Part shown: in pieces, positions 16,507 through 25,733 of the stretch
Layout of the letters: each line of letters opens with the position of its first letter
Position numbering within the stretch: position 1 is the stretch's first letter
Assembly: GCF_004125265.1 (NCBI RefSeq)
Contig: NZ_RDTE01000003.1
Location: forward strand, 3,658,001-3,722,000
DNA length: 64,000 nucleotides
Source of the DNA: Streptomyces lydicus
Lineage (GTDB): Bacteria > Actinomycetota > Actinomycetes > Streptomycetales > Streptomycetaceae
Direction of reading: 5' to 3'
The notes under the pieces: model-generated
Database searches by the model: none
Seen by the model: only the letters and a program-made list of their open reading frames with translations
What the model was told of the DNA's origin: nothing
Made by a program: the position numbers and the translations under genes

Positions 16507-17211
16507 TCAGCCCCGTCCTGACCCCGGATCCTGGCCGTCGCCGCCCTTCCCCGCCGGATCCTGGCCGTCGCCGCCCTCCCCGCCCGGATGCTGCGCCAAC
16601 GCGGTCCAGGAGCGCAGGAGCAGGTCGAAGGCGTCGACGACGACGTCGTCCGGGATGCCGGCGGGGGCCAGCAGTCGCTGGATGAGCAGACCGTCCTCCA
16701 AGGCGTGGACGATCAGGGCGAGGAACGCGGGGTCCGCCGGCGACTCGACCCCGCGGGCGGCGAACGCCCGCTCCAGGCCGGCGGCATGGGCGTCGCGGGC
16801 GAGGAGTTCACGTTCGGCGAGCAGCGGCCGCAGTTCCTCGTTCCGCATCGCGTGCAGGACGAGCTCCATACGCAGGGCGAGCCATGCGGGCAGGTGCCCG
16901 GCGCGGTCGCGGTTCCAGGCCCGGAGCTTGTCGAGGGCATCGGCGAAGGAGGCGGCGCCCTGGGTGAGGGCGCCGACTTCGTCCAGTTCGCGGCGGGTGC
17001 GGTGCTGCAGCAGCTCGGCGACGAGGGCGTTCTTGTCCTCGAAGTTCCCGTAGAAGGCGCCGCGGGTGTAGCCGGCGCGCTCGGCGATCTGCTCGACGGA
17101 GGTGCCGTTGACACCGCGTTCGGTGAACAGCTCGGCGGCGGCGTCCAGCAGACGGCCGCGGGTCTGCTGCCGGCTCTCTTCGCGGGTCAGTCGCTTGCGT
17201 TCGGGTGTCAC
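16507..17211 (-). CDS. TetR-family transcriptional repressor
   Basis: This 234-residue protein has an N-terminal HTH (TRGRLLDAAAELFTERGVNGTSVEQIAERAGYTRGAFYGNFEDKNAL), diagnostic of TetR. A helical ligand-binding domain follows. The C-terminal ~25 residues are a Gly-rich tail encoded by a 30-base duplication. It is divergent from an amidase gene. A perfect ATACAG-AC-CTGTAT palindrome lies between them, which implies it represses itself and the amidase until an unknown ligand binds. Confidence 0.9.
   Translation of the reverse strand: MTPERKRLTREESRQQTRGRLLDAAAELFTERGVNGTSVEQIAERAGYTRGAFYGNFEDKNALVAELLQHRTRRELDEVGALTQGAASFADALDKLRAWNRDRAGHLPAWLALRMELVLHAMRNEELRPLLAERELLARDAHAAGLERAFAARGVESPADPAFLALIVHALEDGLLIQRLLAPAGIPDDVVVDAFDLLLRSWTALAQHPGGEGGDGQDPAGKGGDGQDPGSGRG
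16526..16585. repeat. Two tandem 30-base units inside the TetR gene
   Basis: A 30-base unit starting GGATCCTGGCCGTCGCCGCC is repeated at 16526 and 16556 with two differences. It encodes the duplicated GGDGQDP tail of the TetR protein. Confidence 0.85.
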
Positions 17212-17260
17212 GACGGCATCCTACGGCCCGCTCCGATTTGATATTCAGTTTTGCATCCAA

Positions 17261-17274
17261 ATACAGACCTGTAT
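17261..17274. promoter_or_regulatory. TetR operator candidate
   Basis: ATACAGACCTGTAT is a perfect 6+2+6 inverted repeat. It lies 50 bases from the TetR start and 42 bases before the amidase start, in an AT-rich promoter gap. This is the size and placement expected of a TetR operator controlling both genes. Confidence 0.65.
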
Positions 17275-17316
17275 CTTAAGCCTGCATCGTCACTGACTGA
17301 GCGAAGGGAGGGTCCG

Positions 17317-18762
17317 ATGGGCACGACCACGGAACTGTGGGCGCTGGAGGCGTCGGAGCTGGCGGGGCTGGTGGCCCGGGGAGAGGTGTCGGCGGCGGAG
17401 GCCGTAGAAGCGCACCTGGAGCGGATCGTCGCGGTGAACCCGCAGGTGAACGCGGTGACCCGGCTGCTGGAGGACAGCGCCCTGCAGGCGGCGCGGGAGA
17501 CCGACCGGCGCCGGGCCGCCGGGGAACGGCTGGGCCCGCTGGCCGGGGTGCCGTTCACGGTGAAGGAGAACATCCACGTCGCCGGTTCGGCGACCACGCA
17601 CGGCGTCCCGCACTTCCGCGACTGGGTGGCGCCGTCGGACGCTCCCCCGGTGCGGCGGCTGCGCGCGGCCGGGGCGATTCCGGTCGGCCGCACCAACATG
17701 CCCGACCTGGCGCTCGCCGGAGTGCACACGGTCAGCCAGCTCTTCGGGGACACCGTCAACCCGTGGGACCCGCAGCGCTCTCCCGGCGGCACCAGCGGCG
17801 GCGACGCGGTCGCGGTGGCCACCGGCATGGCACCGCTGGGCCTGGGCAACGACTCCGGCGGGTCTGTCCGCAACCCGGCGACGTTCAACGGCGTCGCGGC
17901 GCTGAAACCGAGCTACGGACGGTTCCCGGCCGACCACCGGATGAGCGATCATGAGCCGGTCCTGGGCCACCAGCTCTTCCCCGTAGACGGGCCGCTGGCC
18001 CGGTCGGTGGCGGACCTGCGAGCGGCATACGAGGTGCTGGCGGGCACGGACTGGCAGGACCCGCGGGCGGTCCCGGCACCGCTGTACGGACCGCGGCCGG
18101 ACGCGCCGCTGCGGGTCGGCGTGGTGACCGACCCCGGCGGCCACGGCGACGTCCACCCGGACGTGCGCGCGGCGATCGAGAAGGCGGCCGCCGCCCTGGA
18201 GGACGCCGGGCACCCGGTCGAGGAGGTCGAGGTGCCACGCCTGCAGGACGCCCTCGACGGCTACGGCGCGCTCCTGCGGGCCGAGTTCAGCCTGGCCTGG
18301 CCCATGCTCAGGCGACTGCTCACCGACGACAGCGCCCGCCATATCGAGATGGACATCCAGCGTCACCCGGCCGTCGGCCTGGAGGAGTACCTGCGGCAGA
18401 CCGGGGTGCGCCTCGGCGTACAGCGCGCGTGGGCCCGCTTCTTCGAGGACTTCCCGCTGCTGCTCGGACCGGTGTCCACGCAGCCGGCACCGGAGCCGGT
18501 GATACCGCGGACCCCGGAGGAGCGCGACGCGATGATGTCGCCGATACGCCTGCTGACCGCGACCACGTACGTGGGGGTGCCGGCCGTGGCCGTACCCACC
18601 GGTCTCGCGGCCGGCCTGCCGCAGGGCGTCCAGGTCGTGGCGGGGATGTACCGCGAGGACCGGTGCCTGGACGCGGCACAGCGGATCGAGGAGCGCCTGG
18701 GCGTACTCACGCCGCTGGAGCCGCGCGCCCACCGGACCGACGAGGGCCATCGGGCCGACTGA
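17317..18762 (+). CDS. Amidase-signature family hydrolase
   Basis: This 481-residue enzyme carries the amidase-signature Ser-cisSer-Lys triad. Lys is in FTVKENIHV (about residue 84). The Gly/Ser-rich core is SPGGTSGGDAVAVATG, with the nucleophile region NDSGGSVRNPATFNG. One cis-Ser loop reads GGTSGG rather than the usual GGSSGG. These enzymes hydrolyse amides to acids plus ammonia; the substrate (indole acetamide, nicotinamide, aryl amides or other) cannot be told. The ATG at 17317 follows GAAGGGAGGG. A TetR repressor and operator lie upstream. Confidence 0.88.
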   Translation: MGTTTELWALEASELAGLVARGEVSAAEAVEAHLERIVAVNPQVNAVTRLLEDSALQAARETDRRRAAGERLGPLAGVPFTVKENIHVAGSATTHGVPHFRDWVAPSDAPPVRRLRAAGAIPVGRTNMPDLALAGVHTVSQLFGDTVNPWDPQRSPGGTSGGDAVAVATGMAPLGLGNDSGGSVRNPATFNGVAALKPSYGRFPADHRMSDHEPVLGHQLFPVDGPLARSVADLRAAYEVLAGTDWQDPRAVPAPLYGPRPDAPLRVGVVTDPGGHGDVHPDVRAAIEKAAAALEDAGHPVEEVEVPRLQDALDGYGALLRAEFSLAWPMLRRLLTDDSARHIEMDIQRHPAVGLEEYLRQTGVRLGVQRAWARFFEDFPLLLGPVSTQPAPEPVIPRTPEERDAMMSPIRLLTATTYVGVPAVAVPTGLAAGLPQGVQVVAGMYREDRCLDAAQRIEERLGVLTPLEPRAHRTDEGHRAD

Positions 18763-19417
18763 GACCGCCGGGCCGGCGGGGGGGATCGGCCCGACTGAGA
18801 CCGCCGGGCCGACGGGGATCACCGGGCCGACGGGCAGGGGAACTGACGGAGAGGAGAACTGACAGACAGGAGAGCCGACGGAAGCAGGGGCGCAAGCCCG
18901 TCGAAAGAGCCCCGCGACAGCCGGAAAGACCCGGCCGCACGGAAGCCAAGGCTCCACTCAGATGGTCAACTACCGCCCCTGCACTGCAATTTGGCCATAA
19001 GTGGCTCAGAATCGCCGCAATGGCATCTTTGAGCCACCTGGAACGCCAAATTCGGATGGCGATCGACGATCGGCTGCCTAGAATCAGCCACATCGGCCGG
19101 TCGCCCGCCTGGCCGATGCCGTGCATCGGTTCCGGGGGAGAACCACCGGGTGCCGCCGTTCCTGGAATGGCGGCACCCATGACGTGTGCGGAGAACCGCT
19201 GCGGGCGGGGTGCGCCGTCATCTCGGCACCCGGGTACGGAAGGACCGGTCCGGGGAACACCGGCCCGGCACGGGCCGACGCGAGCGTCCGCGAACAGCCC
19301 CGTACTCCTTGCTTCATGAAACCCACCGGCCCCCACCGGCCTTGATCGGGAGGGACGCCCGTGGCGCGCCGTCGCGATCGCCGACCTGCTGCTTTTCATG
19401 ATTCGCTGGAGGCTTCT
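18763..19417. other. Intergenic region with repeats and an inverted repeat
   Basis: This 655-base gap has no convincing gene. The first ~80 bases are two to three copies of a ~35-base CCGACTGAGACCGCCGGGCC repeat that start at the amidase stop. Bases 18989-19051 hold the nested inverted repeat given separately. The rest resembles a long leader for the FAD protein gene. Short open frames here lack ribosome sites. Confidence 0.55.
18989..19051. promoter_or_regulatory. Nested inverted repeat upstream of the FAD protein gene
   Basis: ATTTGGC (18989) and GTGGCTCA (19001) are matched by TGAGCCAC (19030) and GCCAAAT (19045), giving two nested perfect arm pairs of 7 and 8 bases. The arms are about 40 to 55 bases apart centre to centre, and the region is less GC-rich than its surroundings. 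This looks like a pair of dimeric regulator sites or a hairpin in the leader of the gene starting at 19418. Confidence 0.45.
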
Positions 19418-21022
19418 GTGACATCTCGCCCCGTCATCGCCGTCATAGGCGGTGGTGCCGCCGGAACCGCCTTCCTTGCCGCCTGCGCCCGCGAACTCTC
19501 CGCCGACAGCCGGGAGTTCGCCGCGGACATCCATGTCTTCGACCCGACGGACCGGTTCGGTCCGGGCGTCGCCTACGCGCGCGACACCCACGCCGCCCTG
19601 TTAAACCGTCCGCTGTCCGCCATGTCCGTGGACTACAACGATCCCGGCCAGTTCCGCCGATGGCTCAATCGCTCCGCGGAGCAGCTGCGTTCCACCGCCA
19701 TCCCCCTGGACTGGAAGGCCGCCTCGGCCTTCGCCCCCCGCGCCGCCTTCGGCCACTACCTGGAGGGGGTTTTCGCCGGGGCCTGCGACGATCTCGAACA
19801 CCTCGGCGCCCGGGTGACGACCGTGCGCAGCTCGGTCACGGGGATCGCCGAGGTCACGGAGGCCACCGAGGCCGCCGGGGTTTCCGGGGTTGCCGGAGCC
19901 ACCGGGACCGGCAGGGCCGCCGAAGGCCCGGCCGCCTACGCCATCACCACCGCGGACGGCATGACCTTCACCGCCGACAGCGTGATCCTGGCGGTCGGCA
20001 CGTTGCCTCCCGTCGACGTCTTCGGCCTGGCCGACGCACCAGGTTTCATCGCCCAGCCCTACCCCCTGGCACCGTCGCTGGCCTGCGTGGATCCCGCGGA
20101 CCGGGTGCTGGTCCTGGGCACGGGGCTGACGGCCGTCGACAGCGCGCTCGTGCTCACCGAACAGGGCGTTGGGGTCACCCTGGCCTCCCGCTCCGGCTTC
20201 GTACCGGATGTGAGATCCAGTCCGGTCTCGCGCTGGGACGATCCGGAACACTCCTTCGGCGGCCTGGAACTCGCCTCCCGGGGTGCCGTCACGCTCCGGG
20301 ACATCTACACCCTCATCGATTCCTCGCTCCGCGACCACGGCACCAGCCTGCGGGACGCGGTGCGCCCGTACGCGGAGCGGTGGCCCGCGGCGGAGCTGCT
20401 GCGGTCGCGGCTGGCGGACCCCGGCCCCGCGGGCCTGCTCCAGCGCTGCGTCACCGCACTCACCCCGGCGTACTCCGCGCTCTGGCGTGCGCTGCCACCG
20501 GGCGAACAGCGCGCCTTCCTGCGAAGACACCACCGCGCCTTCGCCTGCCTGCGAAACCCCATGCCACCGGTGAACGCGCGCAAGCTGGTCGCCCTCGCCG
20601 AGGCGGGGGACGCCGGCTTCCGGCGCGGTGTCACCGCGGTCCGCAGCGAACCGGGCGGCGGCTTCACGGCCTCGTACGCCGACGGCTCCACCGAGCGGTA
20701 CGACCGGGTCGTCAACGCCGTCGGCCGGACCAACGACCTCACCGCCGCCCCCGAAGGCTCCCTTCTGCGGGACCTCGCGCGCCGGTCCCTGGTGGCCGCG
20801 CACCCGGCAGGGGGCATCCAGGTGGAACCGGAGAGCAACCGTGCCCTGCGTCCGGACGGCACCCCCCGGCCGGGCTTCCATGTGGTCGGCGACCTGGCCT
20901 CGGGCGTCCACTTCCATTCCAGCTCCATGGAGTACGTCGCCCGGCAGGCGGCGCGGGTCGCCCGGTACAGCGTCGACGAGCACGACCGGGAGCCCGACCG
21001 GTACGCCCTGCAGGCGGTCTGA
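19418..21022 (+). CDS. FAD/NAD(P)-binding protein with a TTA codon
   Basis: This 534-residue protein starts at GTG 19418 after CTGGAGG. It has an N-terminal FAD fold (VIAVIGGGAAGTAFLAACARE), the conserved FGPGVAYARDTHAALLNRP and MSVDYNDPGQFRRWL segments, and a second fold at VLVLGTGLTAVDSALVL. It ends with a HVVGDLASGVHFHSSSMEYVARQA segment. This is the FAD-NAD(P)-binding family (pfam13454 type) related to HpnW/lysine-monooxygenase-like proteins; the substrate is unknown. A TTA leucine codon at about 19601 implies bldA-dependent translation. It overlaps the MFS transporter gene by one base, so oxidation and export are probably linked. Confidence 0.82.
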   Translation: MTSRPVIAVIGGGAAGTAFLAACARELSADSREFAADIHVFDPTDRFGPGVAYARDTHAALLNRPLSAMSVDYNDPGQFRRWLNRSAEQLRSTAIPLDWKAASAFAPRAAFGHYLEGVFAGACDDLEHLGARVTTVRSSVTGIAEVTEATEAAGVSGVAGATGTGRAAEGPAAYAITTADGMTFTADSVILAVGTLPPVDVFGLADAPGFIAQPYPLAPSLACVDPADRVLVLGTGLTAVDSALVLTEQGVGVTLASRSGFVPDVRSSPVSRWDDPEHSFGGLELASRGAVTLRDIYTLIDSSLRDHGTSLRDAVRPYAERWPAAELLRSRLADPGPAGLLQRCVTALTPAYSALWRALPPGEQRAFLRRHHRAFACLRNPMPPVNARKLVALAEAGDAGFRRGVTAVRSEPGGGFTASYADGSTERYDRVVNAVGRTNDLTAAPEGSLLRDLARRSLVAAHPAGGIQVEPESNRALRPDGTPRPGFHVVGDLASGVHFHSSSMEYVARQAARVARYSVDEHDREPDRYALQAV

Positions 21023-22464
21023 TGACCGACATCCGCCTCTCCCGCGGGCTCACCCTGTGCCTGATGTCACTGGTGTGTGTGCCCCAACTCGCCCTCGCCG
21101 CCTTCGTTCCGGCCATCCCGCAGATCGGCGCCCACTTCGGCGCTGGCGAGTCGGACCTCAGCCGCTCGATGGTCGGCTACATGGCGGCGTACGCCATCTC
21201 CATGCTGGTCACCGGCCAGTTGGCCGACCGGTACGGAGCCAAGCGGACCCAGCTGGCGGCCCTCGCCCTGTTCGCGGGCGCCTCCGCACTCTGCCTGCTG
21301 GCCCCGAACGTTGCCGTCTTCATCGCCGGCCGGGTCCTGCAGGCCCTGGGCGCCGGCGCGGGCACGGTCATCGCCCGGCTGTGGGTGCAGAAGGACCTGC
21401 CGCAACGGGAACGGCTCAATGTGCTCACCGCGCTCACGACAGTGATCGCGGTGACCCCCGCCGTCTCGCCGCCGCTCGCGGGCCTGCTGGTGCAGTACGC
21501 CTCGTGGCGCGTGCTGTTCGTCTGCATGACGGCGGTCGGCGTCGCCACCCTCGTGGGCGCCGTGTTCCTGCTGCCCTCCGACAAGCCGCGCAACAGGCCG
21601 CAGACGGCCGGTGGACGTCAGACGCCGGGACCGGCACCGGGCAAGGGACCGGCAGCGGAACGGGGCAAGGGACTGGCAGCGGGACCGGCAGCGGGACCAG
21701 CGCCTGCACCGGAAACCCCGCCCCGCACCCCCTCCGAAGGTCCCCTCACCGCCTACCGTCGCATCCTCGGCAACCGGGATTTCACCGTTTTCGCCGCCGC
21801 CATCAGCCTCGCCTGGTGCGCGTACTTCACCTTCACCACCTACTCCAGCCACGCCATCCAGGTCGGCCTCGGCGCCTCCCCCGTCGAGTACGGGGCCCTG
21901 TACACACTGGTGATCGCCGGTTACGTGACGGGGAGCAGCGTGGCCAAGCGCCTGGGCCGGGTGCGTTCCCTGGAGCTGGTCGCCCGGCTCGCTTCCTCGG
22001 TGGCGGCGGCCGCGGCGCTCGTGATGTCCGTCAGCGTGCGGATCTGGCCGGACGAGCCGCTGAGCCTGGTCGTCCCCATGGCGTTCTGCATGGTGGGCGT
22101 CGGAGCGATGTTCCCGACCTGCCAGGCCGGGATGATGCGCTACGACGGTCAACACGCGGGCGCCGCCTCCGGCTTGTTCTTCGCCCTGCAGATGGCGTCC
22201 GGCGCCGCCTACACCGGAGTCACCGGACTGGGCGGCGACCCGGAGTTCCCCGGACTCGCCGTGGCCATCGCCCTGCCCGCACTCGCACTCCTGCTGGTGT
22301 GCGCCGCCCTGATGCGCACCACCGCGCAGCGGCCACCGCAAGGACCGGCGGACGCGCCGCGCCCGGCGCCCGAACGACAGCCGGGCACGGAACCGGAGCG
22401 GACACCCGGCCGGCCGGAGGCATCCGCGACGGCGGTCCTCCACCACGAGAACCAGAGCCCCTGA
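21022..22464 (+). CDS. MFS drug-efflux transporter, Bcr/CflA-like
   Basis: This 480-residue protein has 12 predicted membrane helices. Motif A-like text GQLADRYGAKRTQL lies after helix 2 and GRVLQALGAGAGTVIARLWV in helix 4, both typical of Bcr/CflA proton-driven exporters. The central cytoplasmic loop between helices 6 and 7 is expanded with GPAPGKGPAAERGKG repeats. The ATG at 21022 overlaps the stop of the FAD protein (TGATG). It probably exports the product of that enzyme, or confers resistance to it. Confidence 0.88.
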   Translation: MTDIRLSRGLTLCLMSLVCVPQLALAAFVPAIPQIGAHFGAGESDLSRSMVGYMAAYAISMLVTGQLADRYGAKRTQLAALALFAGASALCLLAPNVAVFIAGRVLQALGAGAGTVIARLWVQKDLPQRERLNVLTALTTVIAVTPAVSPPLAGLLVQYASWRVLFVCMTAVGVATLVGAVFLLPSDKPRNRPQTAGGRQTPGPAPGKGPAAERGKGLAAGPAAGPAPAPETPPRTPSEGPLTAYRRILGNRDFTVFAAAISLAWCAYFTFTTYSSHAIQVGLGASPVEYGALYTLVIAGYVTGSSVAKRLGRVRSLELVARLASSVAAAAALVMSVSVRIWPDEPLSLVVPMAFCMVGVGAMFPTCQAGMMRYDGQHAGAASGLFFALQMASGAAYTGVTGLGGDPEFPGLAVAIALPALALLLVCAALMRTTAQRPPQGPADAPRPAPERQPGTEPERTPGRPEASATAVLHHENQSP

Positions 22465-22517
22465 CCGTCGCCATGCATCAAGGAAGGCCGGCCCCGGACA
22501 CATCCGCGCCGGTCAGC

Positions 22518-22558
22518 GAGCACCCGGCCACGACGCGACGTGTCGTGGCCGGGTGCTC
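22518..22558 (+). terminator. Strong hairpin terminator
   Basis: A perfect 17-base stem (GAGCACCCGGCCACGAC with its complement) closes over a 7-base loop, 53 bases after the MFS stop. It ends the FAD protein-MFS operon. Confidence 0.8.
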
Positions 22559-22683
22559 CGCCGCATCCCCCCACACGCCCCCCGAACCTGCCACCGTCGC
22601 CGAATCGGGGAATGAGGTCCGGGAGTGAATCCGGGAATGAATCCGGGACCCACCGAGGTCAACCGGCCCGTAGGGTCACCTGC

Positions 22684-23196
22684 ATGGGTGCCACGACAGC
22701 CGCCATGATCACTGCCATCGTCGGAGTGCTCGGCACACTCCTGGCCCCCTTGGTCGCCATAGGGGCGACGAAGCGCCAGCGAGCGCAGGAGCTCCGAACC
22801 GAGGAGAGCAGGCGGCTCTTCGAGGAGCGACGTGCCGCGTACACCGCGATGAACCGAGCCTCCCGCCACTTCCACACCATGCTGAAGGACGCCCTGCACC
22901 GCTTGCGGGACGGGGTCTACACCGACGACGACCGTGCCCAGGTCGAGGAGGCGCGACGGGACTACCGGGACCGCTACGCCGAGGCCCAGATGATCGTCCC
23001 CGAAGCGGTACTCACGGCATCCCGCGAGCTGAACGTCGTCCTGGCCGGAATCGACGCCACCGCCAAACGGATCGACCGCGGCCTCTCCCGAGAGGGCGAA
23101 AGCGCGGACCAGGCCCTCCTCGACCTCAAAGCCGCCGAACCCGCCCTCACCACCATGCGCCGGATCATGCGCGAAGACCTGGGCGTGGCCGACTGA
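22684..23196 (+). CDS. Single-helix membrane protein with a coiled coil
   Basis: This 170-residue protein has one N-terminal helix (AAMITAIVGVLGTLLAPLVAIGA), then a long charged helical region (QRAQELRTEESRRLFEERRAAYTAMNRASRHFHTMLKDALHRL). That topology places a coiled coil in the cytoplasm. It resembles a widespread Streptomyces family of unknown role that is often annotated only as hypothetical. The ATG at 22684 is preceded by AGGGTCACCTGC. It stands alone after the terminator. Confidence 0.75.
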   Translation: MGATTAAMITAIVGVLGTLLAPLVAIGATKRQRAQELRTEESRRLFEERRAAYTAMNRASRHFHTMLKDALHRLRDGVYTDDDRAQVEEARRDYRDRYAEAQMIVPEAVLTASRELNVVLAGIDATAKRIDRGLSREGESADQALLDLKAAEPALTTMRRIMREDLGVAD

Positions 23197-23398
23197 CACT
23201 AAGGGCTGCCCCAGCAGTGAAACGGAAGCCCCGGCCGGTGCGGTGCCTCAAGCCCACTGGCGAATCCCAGGAGTCAATCCGGCGGCCGGCACGGTGCAGA
23301 TCCCCCTTCCCGCACCAGGCGCCCGGATCGGCAGAACATTCGCGGATGGGCCGCCCCGCGCCCCACGCCCCACGCCCCACGCCCCACCGGGACATCCC

Positions 23399-24406
23399 TC
23401 AAGACCGCACCTGCGCGTACAGATCGCACACGCCGTTCACAAAACCCTCGGCCGACAGGTGCTTCTCGGCCAGCAGGCGCACCTCACGACGGTCGGTCCG
23501 CAAGGCGTTCCGGACGTCCGTCATGACCTGCGTGGCGTCCTGACCGCAGTGCGCGCCGGTGAGGTTGTAGTGCATCAGGGCGTCGACGTTGTCCTCGGTG
23601 ACGAGGCCGGCATAGCCGTAGCCCGCGCAGATGGTCGGTATTCCCGTCGCCATCGCCTCCATGGCGCCACGGCCGAGTGAGACGACCACGTCCATTTCGC
23701 CCAGCAGATTCGGTATGGAGTGGCAGGGCACGTGGTTGATCAGAATAATCTCGCTGCCGAAGCGGTCGCTGATGTCCCAGAAGCCCGGTCCGTCACCCGC
23801 CGCGTAGACGAGGAGACCGGCCCGGTCGAGGTTCTCCATGACCTGGCCGACCAGTGCCTCACGTCCCGAATCCATCCGGCAGTAGACGAGTACCCGGGGC
23901 CGTTCCGGAGCGCTCGCGCGGGGGACCTCCGGGAAGCGGTCCAGATCCACGCCCTGGCGGACCAGTGCCGCCTTTCCCGCAGGGAGATATGCCTCCTGAA
24001 GGGTGAGCGCGTTCTCCGTCATGCAGAGGAAGCGTTCGCAGCGCGAGACGACGTAGTCCGACGAACGGCGGCCCGGATGGTGCACGACACGGAAAGCGGG
24101 GACCGAGGCGGGAAACTGACGGAGCATCACTTCGGCGTCCTCGTCGACGAGGATCAGATCGGTCTCACCCGGCGGCCCGACGTCCTCGGTCACGGAGATC
24201 GAGTCTGTGCCCCTGAGCATCGGCACAAGGGGGAAGTTGCGCAGGTCGTCGACCACGAGGCGGACGTCGTGCCCCTCCCGGCCCATGACTCCGAGCAGGT
24301 CGAGGATGAAGCTGTGCTGGCCGTAGGTGTGGTACCGCCCGCCTTGCTTGTGCTTCCCGTCGTAGATCGAGTTGGAGCCGGCCGCGAGCAGATAGGTTAT
24401 GTGCAC
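23399..24406 (-). CDS. Glycosyltransferase, GT-B type
   Basis: This 335-residue protein has an N-terminal Rossmann-like half with MHITYLLAAGSNSIYDGKHKQGGRYHTYGQHSF. The C-terminal nucleotide-sugar half contains IPNLLGEMDVVVSLGRGAMEAMATGIPTICAGYGYAG, where E of AMEAMATG is the expected donor-binding Glu of GT4-like enzymes. An acceptor cannot be assigned. It lies 7 bases after the MFS gene on the same strand and forms an operon with it. The divergent GNAT and deacetylase genes suggest a shared glycan or amino-sugar product. Confidence 0.75.
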   Translation of the reverse strand: MHITYLLAAGSNSIYDGKHKQGGRYHTYGQHSFILDLLGVMGREGHDVRLVVDDLRNFPLVPMLRGTDSISVTEDVGPPGETDLILVDEDAEVMLRQFPASVPAFRVVHHPGRRSSDYVVSRCERFLCMTENALTLQEAYLPAGKAALVRQGVDLDRFPEVPRASAPERPRVLVYCRMDSGREALVGQVMENLDRAGLLVYAAGDGPGFWDISDRFGSEIILINHVPCHSIPNLLGEMDVVVSLGRGAMEAMATGIPTICAGYGYAGLVTEDNVDALMHYNLTGAHCGQDATQVMTDVRNALRTDRREVRLLAEKHLSAEGFVNGVCDLYAQVRS

Positions 24407-24413
24407 GGTTTCC

Positions 24414-25733
24414 TCATAGATTGTCCTGTGTCGGCCGGGCTGTGGCAGGGCCGACGAGAGTTGCCGTTGGTCTCGGAAGTACGAGCCGGAATCCCGTGGC
24501 GGTGCGCGTGACCGACAGGGCGCGGGCCATCACAAGGGCGATGCCGATGACCAGCACGGTGACGGCCACGGCGCCCCCGCTGAGGCCGAGGACGGCTCGG
24601 GGTCCCCAGAGGCGTGCCAGCCAACCCGACGTCAACGTGCCCAGCAGCCAGCCGACTCGGTAGACCGACAGGTAGAGCGCCAGCACACGGCCCCGGAGTT
24701 CGGGGTCGGTCCACAGCTGCGCCAGAGTGAGCAAGGCGGTTCGCAGGACCACGGATATCACTCCGATCGGGAAGAGAACCGCGATCAGCGTGACGACGGT
24801 CGGCATCGCCCCTGCTGCCGACTCCAGGACACCGAGCAGCAGGGTGCCGACCAGCACGGTGCCGAGCGCGGGCTTGGCCCGCCACATGGCGCAGGCTCCG
24901 GTGAGCGCACCGACCGAGATGGCGGTCAGCAGCGTGCCGTAGGTGTCCGCCCCTTTCCCGAGCTGGTCCGACAGGAGCAGCAGCAACGGCGGAAGGCTGG
25001 TCGCGAAAACGCTCACCACCGCCGTGATGGCCATCAGCAGGAGGAGATCGCGCCGCGGTGCGAGGTACCCCACGGCGCGCCACAACTGCGCCCGCTCCTT
25101 GGGCGCCTTCTGCCGCTCGTGCAGTTCTCCGGGCCGCATGAAGAGCAGCGCCGCGATCACCGCGACGTAGGACACGGCGTTCACCGAGATCACTCCGGCC
25201 GTGCCCAGCCATCCGATCACGGGCCCCACCAGCGCGGCCCCCACCACCACCGAGAGGTCCAGTATCGCGTTGTTGACGGTGATCGCCTGGCGCAGATGGC
25301 TGTCCGCCGCGATCTCGGACACGAACACCTGAGTGGTGGGCACCGCCACCGCGTTCACCGCGCCCACGAGCAGCGCACTGACGATGAGTTGCCACACGGT
25401 GAGTGCGTTGTGCGAGGCCAGCAGGCCGAGCACTGCCGACAGGCCCCCCAGCGCCGCACTGGTCCCGATCAGTACGGGACGCGCGGGCAGGCGGTCGGCG
25501 ACAAAGCCGCCGAACGGTCCCGCGACCAGCATGGCGAAGATGGGTGCGGCGGTGACGATTCCGAGGACAAAGCCGTTGTGGCTCAGTCGCAGTGCGATCC
25601 AGCCCAGCGCCACCACCTGCATGCTGGAGCCGATCTGGGATATCAGTTGGCCGATGAAGAAGAGCCTGCTGTTCCGGAAAGAGAACAGGCTGCTCCCCTT
25701 CATTCCCGGCCGCCGCGAAAGCATACTCACCAC
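24414..25733 (-). CDS. MFS transporter, enterobactin-exporter-like
   Basis: This 439-residue protein has 12 helices. It shows GQLISQIGSSMQVVALGWIALRL at helix 1, the motif-A region PFGGFVADRLPARPVL, and SEIAADSHLRQAITVNNAILDLSVVVGAALVGPVIG near helix 5. That is the signature of the DUF894/EntS-type exporters. The start is GTG 25733, or ATG 25724 three codons in. It is transcribed with the downstream glycosyltransferase, 7 bases away. It probably exports the glycosylated product of the locus. Confidence 0.85.
   Translation of the reverse strand: MVSMLSRRPGMKGSSLFSFRNSRLFFIGQLISQIGSSMQVVALGWIALRLSHNGFVLGIVTAAPIFAMLVAGPFGGFVADRLPARPVLIGTSAALGGLSAVLGLLASHNALTVWQLIVSALLVGAVNAVAVPTTQVFVSEIAADSHLRQAITVNNAILDLSVVVGAALVGPVIGWLGTAGVISVNAVSYVAVIAALLFMRPGELHERQKAPKERAQLWRAVGYLAPRRDLLLLMAITAVVSVFATSLPPLLLLLSDQLGKGADTYGTLLTAISVGALTGACAMWRAKPALGTVLVGTLLLGVLESAAGAMPTVVTLIAVLFPIGVISVVLRTALLTLAQLWTDPELRGRVLALYLSVYRVGWLLGTLTSGWLARLWGPRAVLGLSGGAVAVTVLVIGIALVMARALSVTRTATGFRLVLPRPTATLVGPATARPTQDNL

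Noticed and set aside
23340..23395. Possible CRISPR-like short repeats (CACGCCC)
   Set aside because: Only a 7-base slippage repeat without spacers.
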